Source: Kiritimatiellota bacterium
GTDB lineage: Bacteria > Verrucomicrobiota > Kiritimatiellia > JAAZAB01
Direction: 5' to 3'
DNA length: 64,000 nt
Assembly (NCBI GenBank): GCA_026398415.1
Contig: JAPLSY010000030.1
Span: 85,306 to 149,305, forward strand
This document shows positions 1 to 7,583 of this stretch, in pieces. Every line of letters begins with the position of its first letter. Within the stretch, counting starts at the first letter, position 1. The translations under genes and the position numbers were made by a program. The notes under the pieces were generated by a model that saw only the letters and a list, made by a program, of their open reading frames with translations, was not told the origin of the DNA and ran no database searches.

Positions 1-2186
1 CGCGCGATCAGGAACTTCGTATCTGGATCAACGACGGGATGGATTTTCCCCCCGGCGATGCCGGCGGCCGGATCGAAAAAATTGATCCCGCGCTGAAACA
101 ACGGCGCCTGGTGAAAACGGACTCCGGCAAAGTGGAAGTCGTGGAAGTAGACTGGGGATTCCCGGCTTTCGAGGAACCGGAAAGCTCGCGTTTGTTCATC
201 GAACTTATTTACGAAGAATACCACAAGCGCCTGGGAAAATATTTCGGCAATGGCATCGTCGGCTTTTTCTCCGATGCCGACAACCGCAGGATCAACGATG
301 GCGTTACACGGCATATGAATGGCAAACCATTTTTCCCGTGGCCGCGGGATTTTTCCAAACTTTTCGACAAAAGATTCGGCTACCAGGTCGAACCGTTTCT
401 TCCCGGGATCCTCGACGGAAAAGAGCCGTCCGCCGCCGCGGATTACTGGCGGTTGGCGGGGGAACTGTATCAGAACTGGTTTAAAAACAATTATGCCTGG
501 TGCCGGAGCCACGGCTTGAAATATACGTTCCATACCTCCGACACGGGGCCGTTCACCTCGGCGGAGTGCCTGCGCAGCGCCGTATTCAGCGAGGGCGACC
601 CGCTGGCGCTGGCCGGCCAATGCGATTACCCCGGCACCGACCACGAATTACTGGCACTCGACGGCGGTACCCACTTTGACAAACGTTGTTTTGTGCCATC
701 CGTTTCGCGGGGAGGAAGCGTTGAACGCCTGGTTAATCCCGGTTTTGCCGTGACGAAATACGATCTGCGCGCCAAATACGCCGCCAGCGCCGCATTCCTT
801 TACGGGAGGGAACGGGTGGTGTGCGAAAGTTTCGCCGCCACCAACTGGGGCGCGGCGCCGGATAATCTGCGGCGCATCGCCGCATGGCAGATCATGCAGG
901 GGATCAATTTCTTCGTGCCCCACGCGGTGCATCACCGCTTCCGGGGACCGACAAAATATTTTGCTCCGCCCGAATTCCGGCATGGGAGCCTGAGACACGG
1001 CTTGCGAGAGCTCAATGACTGGATCGCCAAATATTCGATGATCGCCACGCAGGGCGAATATGTCGCGTCAATCGCCGTGATCGATCCCACACCTGAAATT
1101 TGGAAGGGCGGTTCTGCCGGGCAAATGTTTGAACTTTGCGACAAACTCGCCCGTCAGGTGCGTGGCTATGTGGTCACCGACGTAAAACACGCCACGAATT
1201 TCCCCATCGTGTTTGATCCTGTTAAAGATTCAGCTTTTGACTTGCCGCCCGCCGACACCTCTTTCGACGGCGGCGAAATAGCTTACATGCGCAGAAAACT
1301 GCCGGATGGAACCGAGTATCTGCTGGCATCGAATATCTGGAGCGATTTTCCGCTTTCCGGCAATCTGACTTTCATGGGGCGCACGGTGAATATAGAGCTT
1401 GTTCCGGGTGAAATTGCCGTAATCGGGGGTCCTTATGAAGAGTTCCGCGCTCCGTTCAGGATTTCCCGGATCCATGAGTTGCCTTTCCCCGCTGCGGTGC
1501 GTTGGGAATCCCCCAATATCGTGCCGTTTCATTCCGGCGCACACTGGGAAAATACGGAACCGCTCGACACGCTCCATCTGAAAGTTCCGATTGCGCTGAA
1601 AGATCAGGTGGTTTATGACGGTTCGCCGCTCAGGAATGGAACGCCGGCCATGGTTTTCGACGACGAATATGTGGATTATCCGCTTGATGGAACTCCGGGA
1701 GAGCACCGGATCGACTTTTCTCCGGAGGAATATACCACGCCGATCTATCTTTCGGGGGAGTTCGATGTCGACCTTGAAACTGCGGGAGATTTTCATCACG
1801 AAATCTTCAACTTTTATAACATGAAGGTCTTTGAGCCGGAAATATCACGTCTTCAATTGAAATCGCGTTCTGCCGTTCTTATGCCCGGCTCGTGGGCAGA
1901 TCAGGGAGCATTGTTCTATTCGGGAAGCGCCGTATATCAGTTTGAACTCGAGGGTGCTTTCAGACGCGCCGTCGTCTGCCTGCCGGAAACGGCGGAAATC
2001 TGCGAAGTTGAACTGGATGACCGGATGATCGGGCGCGCCGTCTGGCAGCCTTATATGCTTCCGCTGGGAGACCTGAAAGGGCGCCACCGCCTTAATATCA
2101 GAGTCTTCAACACTTCTGCGAATCAGCTGGCCGAATACAGGGCCCCCGGCGGACTCCTTAAACCGCCTTTTATAGCGTATAAATAA
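1..2186 (+). CDS. Glycoside hydrolase-like protein (GH106-like), 5' truncated by window edge
   Basis: The reading frame is open from base 3 without a start, so the N-terminus lies outside the window; the first internal ATG is at 39. The visible 715 residues resemble the large bacterial glycosidases annotated as GH106-like or alpha-L-rhamnosidase-like. A YEEYHKRLGKYFG stretch occurs near residue 60, where those families carry Y-x3-RxGxYFG before a catalytic acidic cluster. A later KYAASAAFLYGRERVVCESF / QGINFFVPHA region matches the TIM-barrel part of such enzymes, and the C-terminal 250 residues look like beta-sandwich modules. The acidic tetrad usual after the YFG motif reads FSDADN here. 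Substrate is unknown; family assignment is from motif memory only. It converges on the mttB-like gene 18 bp downstream. Confidence 0.55.
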   Translation, partial: RDQELRIWINDGMDFPPGDAGGRIEKIDPALKQRRLVKTDSGKVEVVEVDWGFPAFEEPESSRLFIELIYEEYHKRLGKYFGNGIVGFFSDADNRRINDGVTRHMNGKPFFPWPRDFSKLFDKRFGYQVEPFLPGILDGKEPSAAADYWRLAGELYQNWFKNNYAWCRSHGLKYTFHTSDTGPFTSAECLRSAVFSEGDPLALAGQCDYPGTDHELLALDGGTHFDKRCFVPSVSRGGSVERLVNPGFAVTKYDLRAKYAASAAFLYGRERVVCESFAATNWGAAPDNLRRIAAWQIMQGINFFVPHAVHHRFRGPTKYFAPPEFRHGSLRHGLRELNDWIAKYSMIATQGEYVASIAVIDPTPEIWKGGSAGQMFELCDKLARQVRGYVVTDVKHATNFPIVFDPVKDSAFDLPPADTSFDGGEIAYMRRKLPDGTEYLLASNIWSDFPLSGNLTFMGRTVNIELVPGEIAVIGGPYEEFRAPFRISRIHELPFPAAVRWESPNIVPFHSGAHWENTEPLDTLHLKVPIALKDQVVYDGSPLRNGTPAMVFDDEYVDYPLDGTPGEHRIDFSPEEYTTPIYLSGEFDVDLETAGDFHHEIFNFYNMKVFEPEISRLQLKSRSAVLMPGSWADQGALFYSGSAVYQFELEGAFRRAVVCLPETAEICEVELDDRMIGRAVWQPYMLPLGDLKGRHRLNIRVFNTSANQLAEYRAPGGLLKPPFIAYK

Positions 2187-2191
2187 TGGGC

Positions 2192-2213
2192 TCCGGATTC
2201 CGGATCATTTTTT
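2192..2213 (+). terminator. Short hairpin with T-run after the first gene
   Basis: A 5-bp stem (TCCGG, loop ATT, CCGGA) is followed after three bases by six T residues. It sits directly after the stop of the leftmost gene and overlaps the end of the convergent MttB-like gene. The stem is short, so this is a modest terminator candidate. Confidence 0.4.
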
Positions 2214-3641
2214 GGCGGCGGCGCCAAGCTTGGCGCTTTTGCTGACTACATATGCGCGCAATTTTGCAAGTCTATCTTGCGGCACAAGGGGATGGTGTTT
2301 TTGTAAAATAGATTGGGCGCGTTCTCCGGCTCGACGATAACATCCTTTACCGGCGTCGGGACGCCCCGTCCAATCAAGCAGGTCCGGTTCGAAAAATTCC
2401 GCTGAACGACACTGTTTAACCGTATGTTCGTCAGTCATAAAATTGCCACCCGGGCCCACGCGCATTATCGAATCAAAGGCTTCCTTCAGATTGTCCATCC
2501 GAATGCCCTTATGCAGATGCTCGGCCAGCAACAACAGCTCATAATCAATCAGTATTTGTTCGGCTGAAGTTCCGCAGCCATTCGAATTGGATCCCAACCC
2601 GGTAATGAGATTTGCCGGCCCAAGGACCGCAGATAGTATCTGCGACATGGTTTCCGCGCCGTTTTGGACGTCAAACGCATTGACATCCGTGGATGCCCCG
2701 GCGGTGCCCGAAGGCAGGCCGTAGAATCGGCCCATTTGCGCCGCGGCTATGCCCATCAGCATTTTCTCCGGACCGGTCATACGGGCGCAACCCACGCGCA
2801 TATCGGCCGGCATGCCCACCGTATGATAGATAACCGGATGGCCGGGACGAAGAATTTGGGTGACAATAATAAGCGCTAAGTTCTCGGCATTTAAGTCCAT
2901 GACCGTGCCGGCAACGGACAACGGACTGGTTTCGCCACACATCGGACAGGGCAGACAAATCACCGGTGCGCCATATTCGAGAGCACACTGCAATATTTCC
3001 AGACAGTCAAGGTGGAGCGCCAGAGGCGACGACGGCGAAACCAATACCGATATCGTCGGTGTCTTGCGCAATGTGTCCGGCGCCATTATTTCGCCCATTT
3101 CCATCCAAATTCTTGCATCTGATTCGTTACAGGGGCCGCAAAGAACGTGTTTGGTACTGTTGCTGAAATAAGCTTCATTGCTTTTCAAGACGGAAAGAGC
3201 CGTGGGGACATCATTATAATTAACATCCATCTTGTACGGCATCGTGATAAGTTTCAAAGAGTCTATGATTTTGGCGTTATTGGCGCAGTCGTCGAGGCGG
3301 GGCGGGCGATTATCGTTAGAAGCGGAGTTCATGCCCGGATCAACGCAACAAGTGCTATATTGCCGCGCTGCGCCACCGATTCGATGCTTTTCCCCGCAAA
3401 CTGAAAAAACGTCAAACTCGGGTGGACAATGTGCAAGGGCATCTTTAATCATCGCGGCATCGAAACAAACGCGTCCGCGGCCGACATCTTTCGCTCCTTT
3501 GCTTACGAGGCGTTTTAAAATACGCGGATCCCCGATTTCCACTCCAATTTCCTTCAGAATGCGGACACTGTATTTATGAATGGAGGACACAGCTTCTTTG
3601 CCAAGCATGTTGACTTTCATTTCTGCCTGTTGAATGGACAT
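2205..3641 (-). CDS. MttB-family (non-pyrrolysine) corrinoid methyltransferase
   Basis: 478 residues of the trimethylamine methyltransferase (MttB) superfamily, which moves a methyl group from a quaternary or tertiary amine such as glycine betaine or carnitine to a cobalamin protein. Family marks include LAENL-type helices, a TGLGSNSNGCG segment and the RVGPGGNFMTDEH signature near residue 390. There is no in-frame amber codon, so it belongs to the pyrrolysine-free MtgB/MtcB-like branch. The start at 3641 is chosen because AAAGGA precedes it by 6 nt; the frame extends 35 codons further but without a ribosome site. It is last in a four-gene minus operon. No corrinoid protein or RamA-like activator is visible nearby. 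Substrate unknown. Confidence 0.85.
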   Translation of the reverse strand: MSIQQAEMKVNMLGKEAVSSIHKYSVRILKEIGVEIGDPRILKRLVSKGAKDVGRGRVCFDAAMIKDALAHCPPEFDVFSVCGEKHRIGGAARQYSTCCVDPGMNSASNDNRPPRLDDCANNAKIIDSLKLITMPYKMDVNYNDVPTALSVLKSNEAYFSNSTKHVLCGPCNESDARIWMEMGEIMAPDTLRKTPTISVLVSPSSPLALHLDCLEILQCALEYGAPVICLPCPMCGETSPLSVAGTVMDLNAENLALIIVTQILRPGHPVIYHTVGMPADMRVGCARMTGPEKMLMGIAAAQMGRFYGLPSGTAGASTDVNAFDVQNGAETMSQILSAVLGPANLITGLGSNSNGCGTSAEQILIDYELLLLAEHLHKGIRMDNLKEAFDSIMRVGPGGNFMTDEHTVKQCRSAEFFEPDLLDWTGRPDAGKGCYRRAGERAQSILQKHHPLVPQDRLAKLRAYVVSKSAKLGAAAKK

Positions 3642-3770
3642 ACGCATTCCTTTCTTGATTGTCTTTGTGTTAAACATATATTCGCCAGTATGGACTTTTA
3701 CACTTTTACGGTCTCTTTGCATGAACCGTGAAGTGAAAGATATCACGGCTATGCAACGGTTACAAGAATG

Positions 3771-4514
3771 TTAACTCCGGCACTGCCTTTGCGCTTGAGC
3801 GATCACGAAATCGACAAGTTCCTGACATTCAAACCAGCCCGGCCACATATTGTGACCTTGCCCCTTGATCACGTTGAGTGTCATCACTCCGCCCAATTGT
3901 CGATACCGTTGCGCCAATTCGCCGGAGTTCCTGTCGAGAGGCACCAAGGTGTCGCTATCCCCATGTATGTGATAGATGGGGACGCGGGCCTTGGCCAGGG
4001 ACGCGACGCGGTCAATCGGATTATGCTCAGCCAATTTGGCATTGAGTTGCTCTTCCGTCATACCGTATGCGCCGCAGGCATTTTTGATGCCAGGGTAACT
4101 GCTAAGATCACATACCGGATAGACTCCCGCTACGCACGCCACGGATGAAGGATGCTCGACGGCCCAGTTATAGAGCATCAACCCGCCGCGGCTTCGCGCC
4201 AGCAGACAGGGCGTCTTCGAGAGGCCGCGTTTCAAGACAAGTTGCTCGTAAAAGGCGGAAAAGAGAGCCCGGCCCTTCGGATTGCCATACGATTCACCAA
4301 CGTCGATCCCGGCAATTGCAATGCCGGCGTTTGTGAACTTCTGAAACATCCACTTCTCTTCCGTACCCGGCAGTCCTGGAAGCGTCGGGGCATACCATAT
4401 CCACGGTGTCTCGTTGCCGGCGGCGACTTGTCCCGGCAGAATGAGAAAAGCAGTGCAGCCCTTCACGCTGAAGACTTCACCGGCGATGGGCAGTTCCTTC
4501 GATGGCTTTGTCAT
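3771..4514 (-). CDS. Alpha/beta hydrolase (prolyl-oligopeptidase/dienelactone-hydrolase type)
   Basis: 247 residues with a classic serine hydrolase triad visible: nucleophile Ser108 in ARSRGG, Asp188 in HGDSDTLVP, and His221 in GQGHNMW. No signal peptide is apparent, so it is probably cytoplasmic. The start is supported by GTAGGAG seven bases upstream of the ATG. It is third in the operon with an AAC(3)-like acyltransferase, an amidohydrolase and an MttB-like methyltransferase, suggesting it cleaves an ester or lactone of the compound that operon degrades. Exact substrate cannot be read from sequence. Confidence 0.8.
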   Translation of the reverse strand: MTKPSKELPIAGEVFSVKGCTAFLILPGQVAAGNETPWIWYAPTLPGLPGTEEKWMFQKFTNAGIAIAGIDVGESYGNPKGRALFSAFYEQLVLKRGLSKTPCLLARSRGGLMLYNWAVEHPSSVACVAGVYPVCDLSSYPGIKNACGAYGMTEEQLNAKLAEHNPIDRVASLAKARVPIYHIHGDSDTLVPLDRNSGELAQRYRQLGGVMTLNVIKGQGHNMWPGWFECQELVDFVIAQAQRQCRS

Positions 4515-4557
4515 CGCTCTCCTACTATGATGGACCGAACGGGCGGGGTGGTTTCAC

Positions 4558-5451
4558 TCACTCCAAATCGAAAAGTTTTATGGCATTTTCTCTGGCAATT
4601 TTGTTAAAGACCCCCGCGCTGATTTTATTCGTATCGCGCCATTTGAGCAGGAGATCTAACGTGGGAAACGGCATGCCGACGCTGCAGAAGTCCGTGCCAA
4701 AAAAAAGGCGGTCCTGGAACTCCGTGAGGAACTTCGGCCCGTATTCCTGATCGCGCCCCAGCGCATGACTGGCGTCGGACAGCTCGCCATAAAGGTTGGC
4801 GTATCGGCGCAAAAGCTTGGGCGCCGCACCCTCCTCTTTGATCGGCCCGGCAGGCGGCCGCCACCCGACCTGTTCGCCATCGGGTCGGAACGCGGGTTTC
4901 CTCTGGGCCGGCGTCTCCAGCCAGCCGATTTCCGACCAGAACACCGGCCCGTGAGCAAGAATGATGAGTTTCGGAAACCTCTCCAGGGTGTGCTCCATTT
5001 GCGGCAGACCGGGATCGTCATACAGTCCAAAATCGCCGCCGACTCGATCGGAGCCGTCGAAGGTCACCGGAAGCCCCACAGCCTGGGCGTGTTTGAAGAG
5101 GTTCTGGACCATTGGGTCCATGACCGGCACGTTCGGCATCACTTCGCCCAGGCCCTTGCAGCCCTTATCGCGGTAATACTTTAACAACCGGTCGAGCGGG
5201 GCATCCACTGCATTGGTCAAGGCACGCGGATCGATATTGCAGAACGGGAAAAACCGATCCGGGTAGCGTTCCACCATCTCGAGGATGTCCTCGTTCGCCT
5301 GGGGGAGATAGATCTCGGGATTGACGACGGGGAGTAGCGCTCCTTTTTCGATCCCGCCAGCATCATAGCGTTCGATCACCTGCTCCGCGGTGGGGAACGC
5401 TATAAAGGGCGTGGGCTTCCGATACGCATGGGCATGAATGTCAATGAACAT
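4558..5451 (-). CDS. Amidohydrolase-2 family metal-dependent hydrolase
   Basis: 297 residues of the ACMSD/amidohydrolase-2 TIM-barrel family. The first strand carries the metal-binding HxH (His6, His8 in FIDIHAHAY), LAHGP supplies a later metal histidine, and FFGTDF holds the catalytic aspartate. The C-terminus ends in the usual IARENAIKLF helix. The start is backed by AAGGAG ahead of the ATG. It lies 43 bp upstream of the alpha/beta hydrolase and 17 bp downstream of the acyltransferase gene, so all are likely cotranscribed. Family members hydrolyse or decarboxylate small ring or carboxylic compounds; the substrate here is unknown. A paralogue is at 41674-42552. Confidence 0.8.
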   Translation of the reverse strand: MFIDIHAHAYRKPTPFIAFPTAEQVIERYDAGGIEKGALLPVVNPEIYLPQANEDILEMVERYPDRFFPFCNIDPRALTNAVDAPLDRLLKYYRDKGCKGLGEVMPNVPVMDPMVQNLFKHAQAVGLPVTFDGSDRVGGDFGLYDDPGLPQMEHTLERFPKLIILAHGPVFWSEIGWLETPAQRKPAFRPDGEQVGWRPPAGPIKEEGAAPKLLRRYANLYGELSDASHALGRDQEYGPKFLTEFQDRLFFGTDFCSVGMPFPTLDLLLKWRDTNKISAGVFNKIARENAIKLFDLE

Positions 5452-5468
5452 TGCATTTCTCCTTAAAA

Positions 5469-6224
5469 TTAAGGCCGCAGAACGCTTATCGCCGTGTCGA
5501 CCAAAGACTTGCTGTTCATTAGCCTCGTCACGGCGTTACCGATCTTACCGAATTTTACTATCCCGAGGTCTTCAAGCTTCCGGCCGGTCTGTCTGAAATC
5601 AAAAATGGGCCACGGAGCATGGCTGTCTGTTTTCCTGAGATAGTTTTCCAAAAGCACCACCTGTACATGGTGCAACATCGTGCAGGAGTTGAAGTCCACC
5701 CCGATAAGCAAATACTTGGCGTCCAATGCGTAAAGCTTGGCCCAGGGGCTGTTTTCTCCGAATGCACCTGGGGACGCCCATTTCGGCCGGTTGGCCGCCC
5801 ATTCGCCCCCATGTGCTTTTTTATGATCCTTTGTAATCTCTGAAGCGTACCGGCCAACTGCCGTCACCGAATGGGTGATGTTATCGCTCCTTACGCTGCC
5901 AGGGCGCTTGCGCAGGGTCTCCGGTATGAGACCGGTGAATGTTGGCGTAGTTTTAATGTCCCACGCCTTGGTCATTATCTCAAGACTCATCTTTTCCCAG
6001 TCCGCACCTGTTTTGCAGTCGTAAGCACAAAGCGCCGGGAGTACAAGTGTGCCGCTATTCCCCAGCGTCTCCAGGAATGCGTCAATAACTGCGTCGGCGC
6101 CTCCTTCGACGTGCCCGATGCTCTTCAGTGACGAATGGAAAAATACAATGTCACCTTCAACTATGCCCAGCGTTGCCAGGCATTTTTTGATCATATCCTT
6201 GGTCACGCGTTGTGTGTCTTCCAT
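5469..6224 (-). CDS. AAC(3)-family N-acetyltransferase-like protein
   Basis: 251 residues matching the aminoglycoside 3-N-acetyltransferase (Antibiotic_NAT, YokD-like) family: DIVFFHSSLKSIGHVEGG near the N-terminus, GTLVLPALC, and the active-site region NSCTMLHHVQ, where typical enzymes have TxLHxxE, so the usual Glu is Gln here. The start at 6224 is chosen because GAGGAG precedes it at good spacing; six more codons exist upstream. First gene of a four-gene catabolic-looking operon, so it probably acylates or deacylates a metabolite rather than conferring drug resistance. This is inference from context. Confidence 0.8.
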   Translation of the reverse strand: MEDTQRVTKDMIKKCLATLGIVEGDIVFFHSSLKSIGHVEGGADAVIDAFLETLGNSGTLVLPALCAYDCKTGADWEKMSLEIMTKAWDIKTTPTFTGLIPETLRKRPGSVRSDNITHSVTAVGRYASEITKDHKKAHGGEWAANRPKWASPGAFGENSPWAKLYALDAKYLLIGVDFNSCTMLHHVQVVLLENYLRKTDSHAPWPIFDFRQTGRKLEDLGIVKFGKIGNAVTRLMNSKSLVDTAISVLRP

Positions 6225-6225
6225 C

Positions 6226-6342
6226 TTAAGCTCCTCTGGCATTCATAATCGCCAACATCACGGCATTTTCTCCGGCAACCTGGTTGAAAACCATATCGGG
6301 ATTGTGATGATAATCTAAACATTGTAAAGATTGAAATAACAA
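6226..6342 (-). pseudogene. Possible C-terminal remnant of an amidohydrolase-2 gene
   Basis: A 38-codon frame ends in DMVFNQVAGENAVMLAIMNARGA and a stop just 2 bp before the AAC(3)-like start. The FNQVAGENAVML segment resembles the C-terminal helix of amidohydrolase-2 proteins; the operon's own paralogue ends GVFNKIARENAIKLF. Nothing of the preceding barrel remains and upstream is an in-frame stop. It may be a relic of a duplicated or deleted first operon gene, or chance similarity. Confidence 0.3.
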
Positions 6343-6423
6343 TTATTCTTGGACTTAATGGTCTTCCGCCATAAGCTGGTTCGCCTTGGATGGCAAACAA
6401 CCTGAAATGCTACATTTACTTAT

Positions 6424-7533
6424 ATGTCCACTTCACTCTTACCTCCTTCACTGCCTCTTATTCACGGCCTGACCCGCGACCAGCTCGTGGAGATTTGCCG
6501 CGAGCTGGATCAACCCACCTACCGCGCCCGGCAAATCTGGGACTGGCTCTATCACCGCTTCGCAGCCGACTGGTCTGAAATGAAAAATATTCCGCTTGGC
6601 CTGCGGCAGGCGCTCGCCCAGCGCTTGGCATTGGCCTCCGCCACGATCACCCACACCCAGAGCGAAGCCGGCGAAGGAACAACCACCAAATTTCTGATTG
6701 CCTTGCCGGACGGCGACTGGGTGGAGGAAGTCCTGATCCCGGCCAGGGGCCGCACGACACTGTGCATTTCGAGCCAGGTGGGCTGCAAATTCAACTGCGC
6801 CTTCTGCGCCAGCGGCCAAGCCGGATTCCGGCGCAACCTGGAGACGGGCGAAATCGTGGGCCAGGTGATTGTCGCCGCCCGAAGTTTGGGAGCAACGCCC
6901 TCGAATCTTGTCTTCATGGGCATGGGCGAGCCGCTGGATAATTACGACGCGGTCCTGGCGGCCGTCCGGATCATTAACGATGCCGAGGGTTTAAGCCTCG
7001 GCGCGCGCCGGATCACCATCAGCACCTGTGGAATTATTCCCGGCATTCAACGCCTGGCGCAGGAAGGGTTACAGGTGGAACTCTCGATCTCCCTGCACGC
7101 GCCGGACGACGCCCTGCGCTCGCGTCTCCTGCCGGTCAACCGCAAATACCCGTTGGGCGACTTATTGGAAGCCTGCCGCGCTTACGCCGAGCAGACCGGC
7201 CGGCTGATCACCTTCGAATACACCCTGATCCAGGGTGTCAATGACTCGCCCGAACAGGCCCACGAACTGGCGTGTATCCTGCGCCCGATCCATGCACGGG
7301 TGAACCTGATTCCACTGAGCACCGTGGCGGAATTTGAAGGACGTGCGCCCACGGCGCCGGTCGTTCAAGCGTTTCTCAATGTACTTGAACGCGCGCGGAT
7401 TAATGCTACCCTGCGCATATCCAAAGGCGGCGGAGTGGATGCCGCCTGCGGTCAGTTGCGACGACGGATGATACAGACGACAGATGACGGACGACAGATA
7501 ACAGACCGGAGAATACAGACTACGGATAACTGA
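6424..7533 (+). CDS. rlmN: 23S rRNA (adenine-2503-C2)-methyltransferase RlmN
   Basis: 369-residue radical-SAM enzyme that methylates A2503 of 23S rRNA (and A37 of some tRNAs). The radical-SAM motif C-x3-C-x2-C is at Cys121, Cys125 and Cys128. The second methyl-carrying cysteine is Cys342 in GGGVDAACGQL, and the MGMGEPLDNY stretch is typical. The normal protein would end just after this cysteine; here 21 extra residues (from Met349) are translated from a heptanucleotide repeat and form a seven-residue pseudo-repeat (IQTTDDG, RQITDRR, IQTTDN). It heads a plus-strand operon with the FAD oxidase, HAD and phospholipase-like genes. Confidence 0.96.
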   Translation: MSTSLLPPSLPLIHGLTRDQLVEICRELDQPTYRARQIWDWLYHRFAADWSEMKNIPLGLRQALAQRLALASATITHTQSEAGEGTTTKFLIALPDGDWVEEVLIPARGRTTLCISSQVGCKFNCAFCASGQAGFRRNLETGEIVGQVIVAARSLGATPSNLVFMGMGEPLDNYDAVLAAVRIINDAEGLSLGARRITISTCGIIPGIQRLAQEGLQVELSISLHAPDDALRSRLLPVNRKYPLGDLLEACRAYAEQTGRLITFEYTLIQGVNDSPEQAHELACILRPIHARVNLIPLSTVAEFEGRAPTAPVVQAFLNVLERARINATLRISKGGGVDAACGQLRRRMIQTTDDGRQITDRRIQTTDN

Positions 7534-7573
7534 AGACGGATTTTAATTCTGCATTCTTCATTCTGCATTCTGC
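7468..7573 (+). repeat. Heptanucleotide tandem repeats: AGACGAC block then ATTCTGC block
   Basis: From 7468 to 7537 ten consecutive 7-nt units fit the degenerate word AGACGAC ([AG]GA[CT]NAC), covering the last codons of rlmN. After an 8-nt break, 7546-7573 holds four units of ATTCTGC (one ATTCTTC). The array ends 10 nt before the start of the FAD oxidase gene. Units are imperfect but the 7-nt phase never slips within a block. Confidence 0.85.
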
Positions 7574-7583
7574 ATTTCTTGAA

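Noticed and set aside
5469..6224. Aminoglycoside resistance gene
   Set aside because: The fold matches AAC(3), but it sits in a catabolic operon and has a Q for the usual active-site E; no evidence for resistance.
7468..7573. CRISPR array
   Set aside because: Units are 7 nt, contiguous and degenerate, without spacers; no cas genes are in the window.
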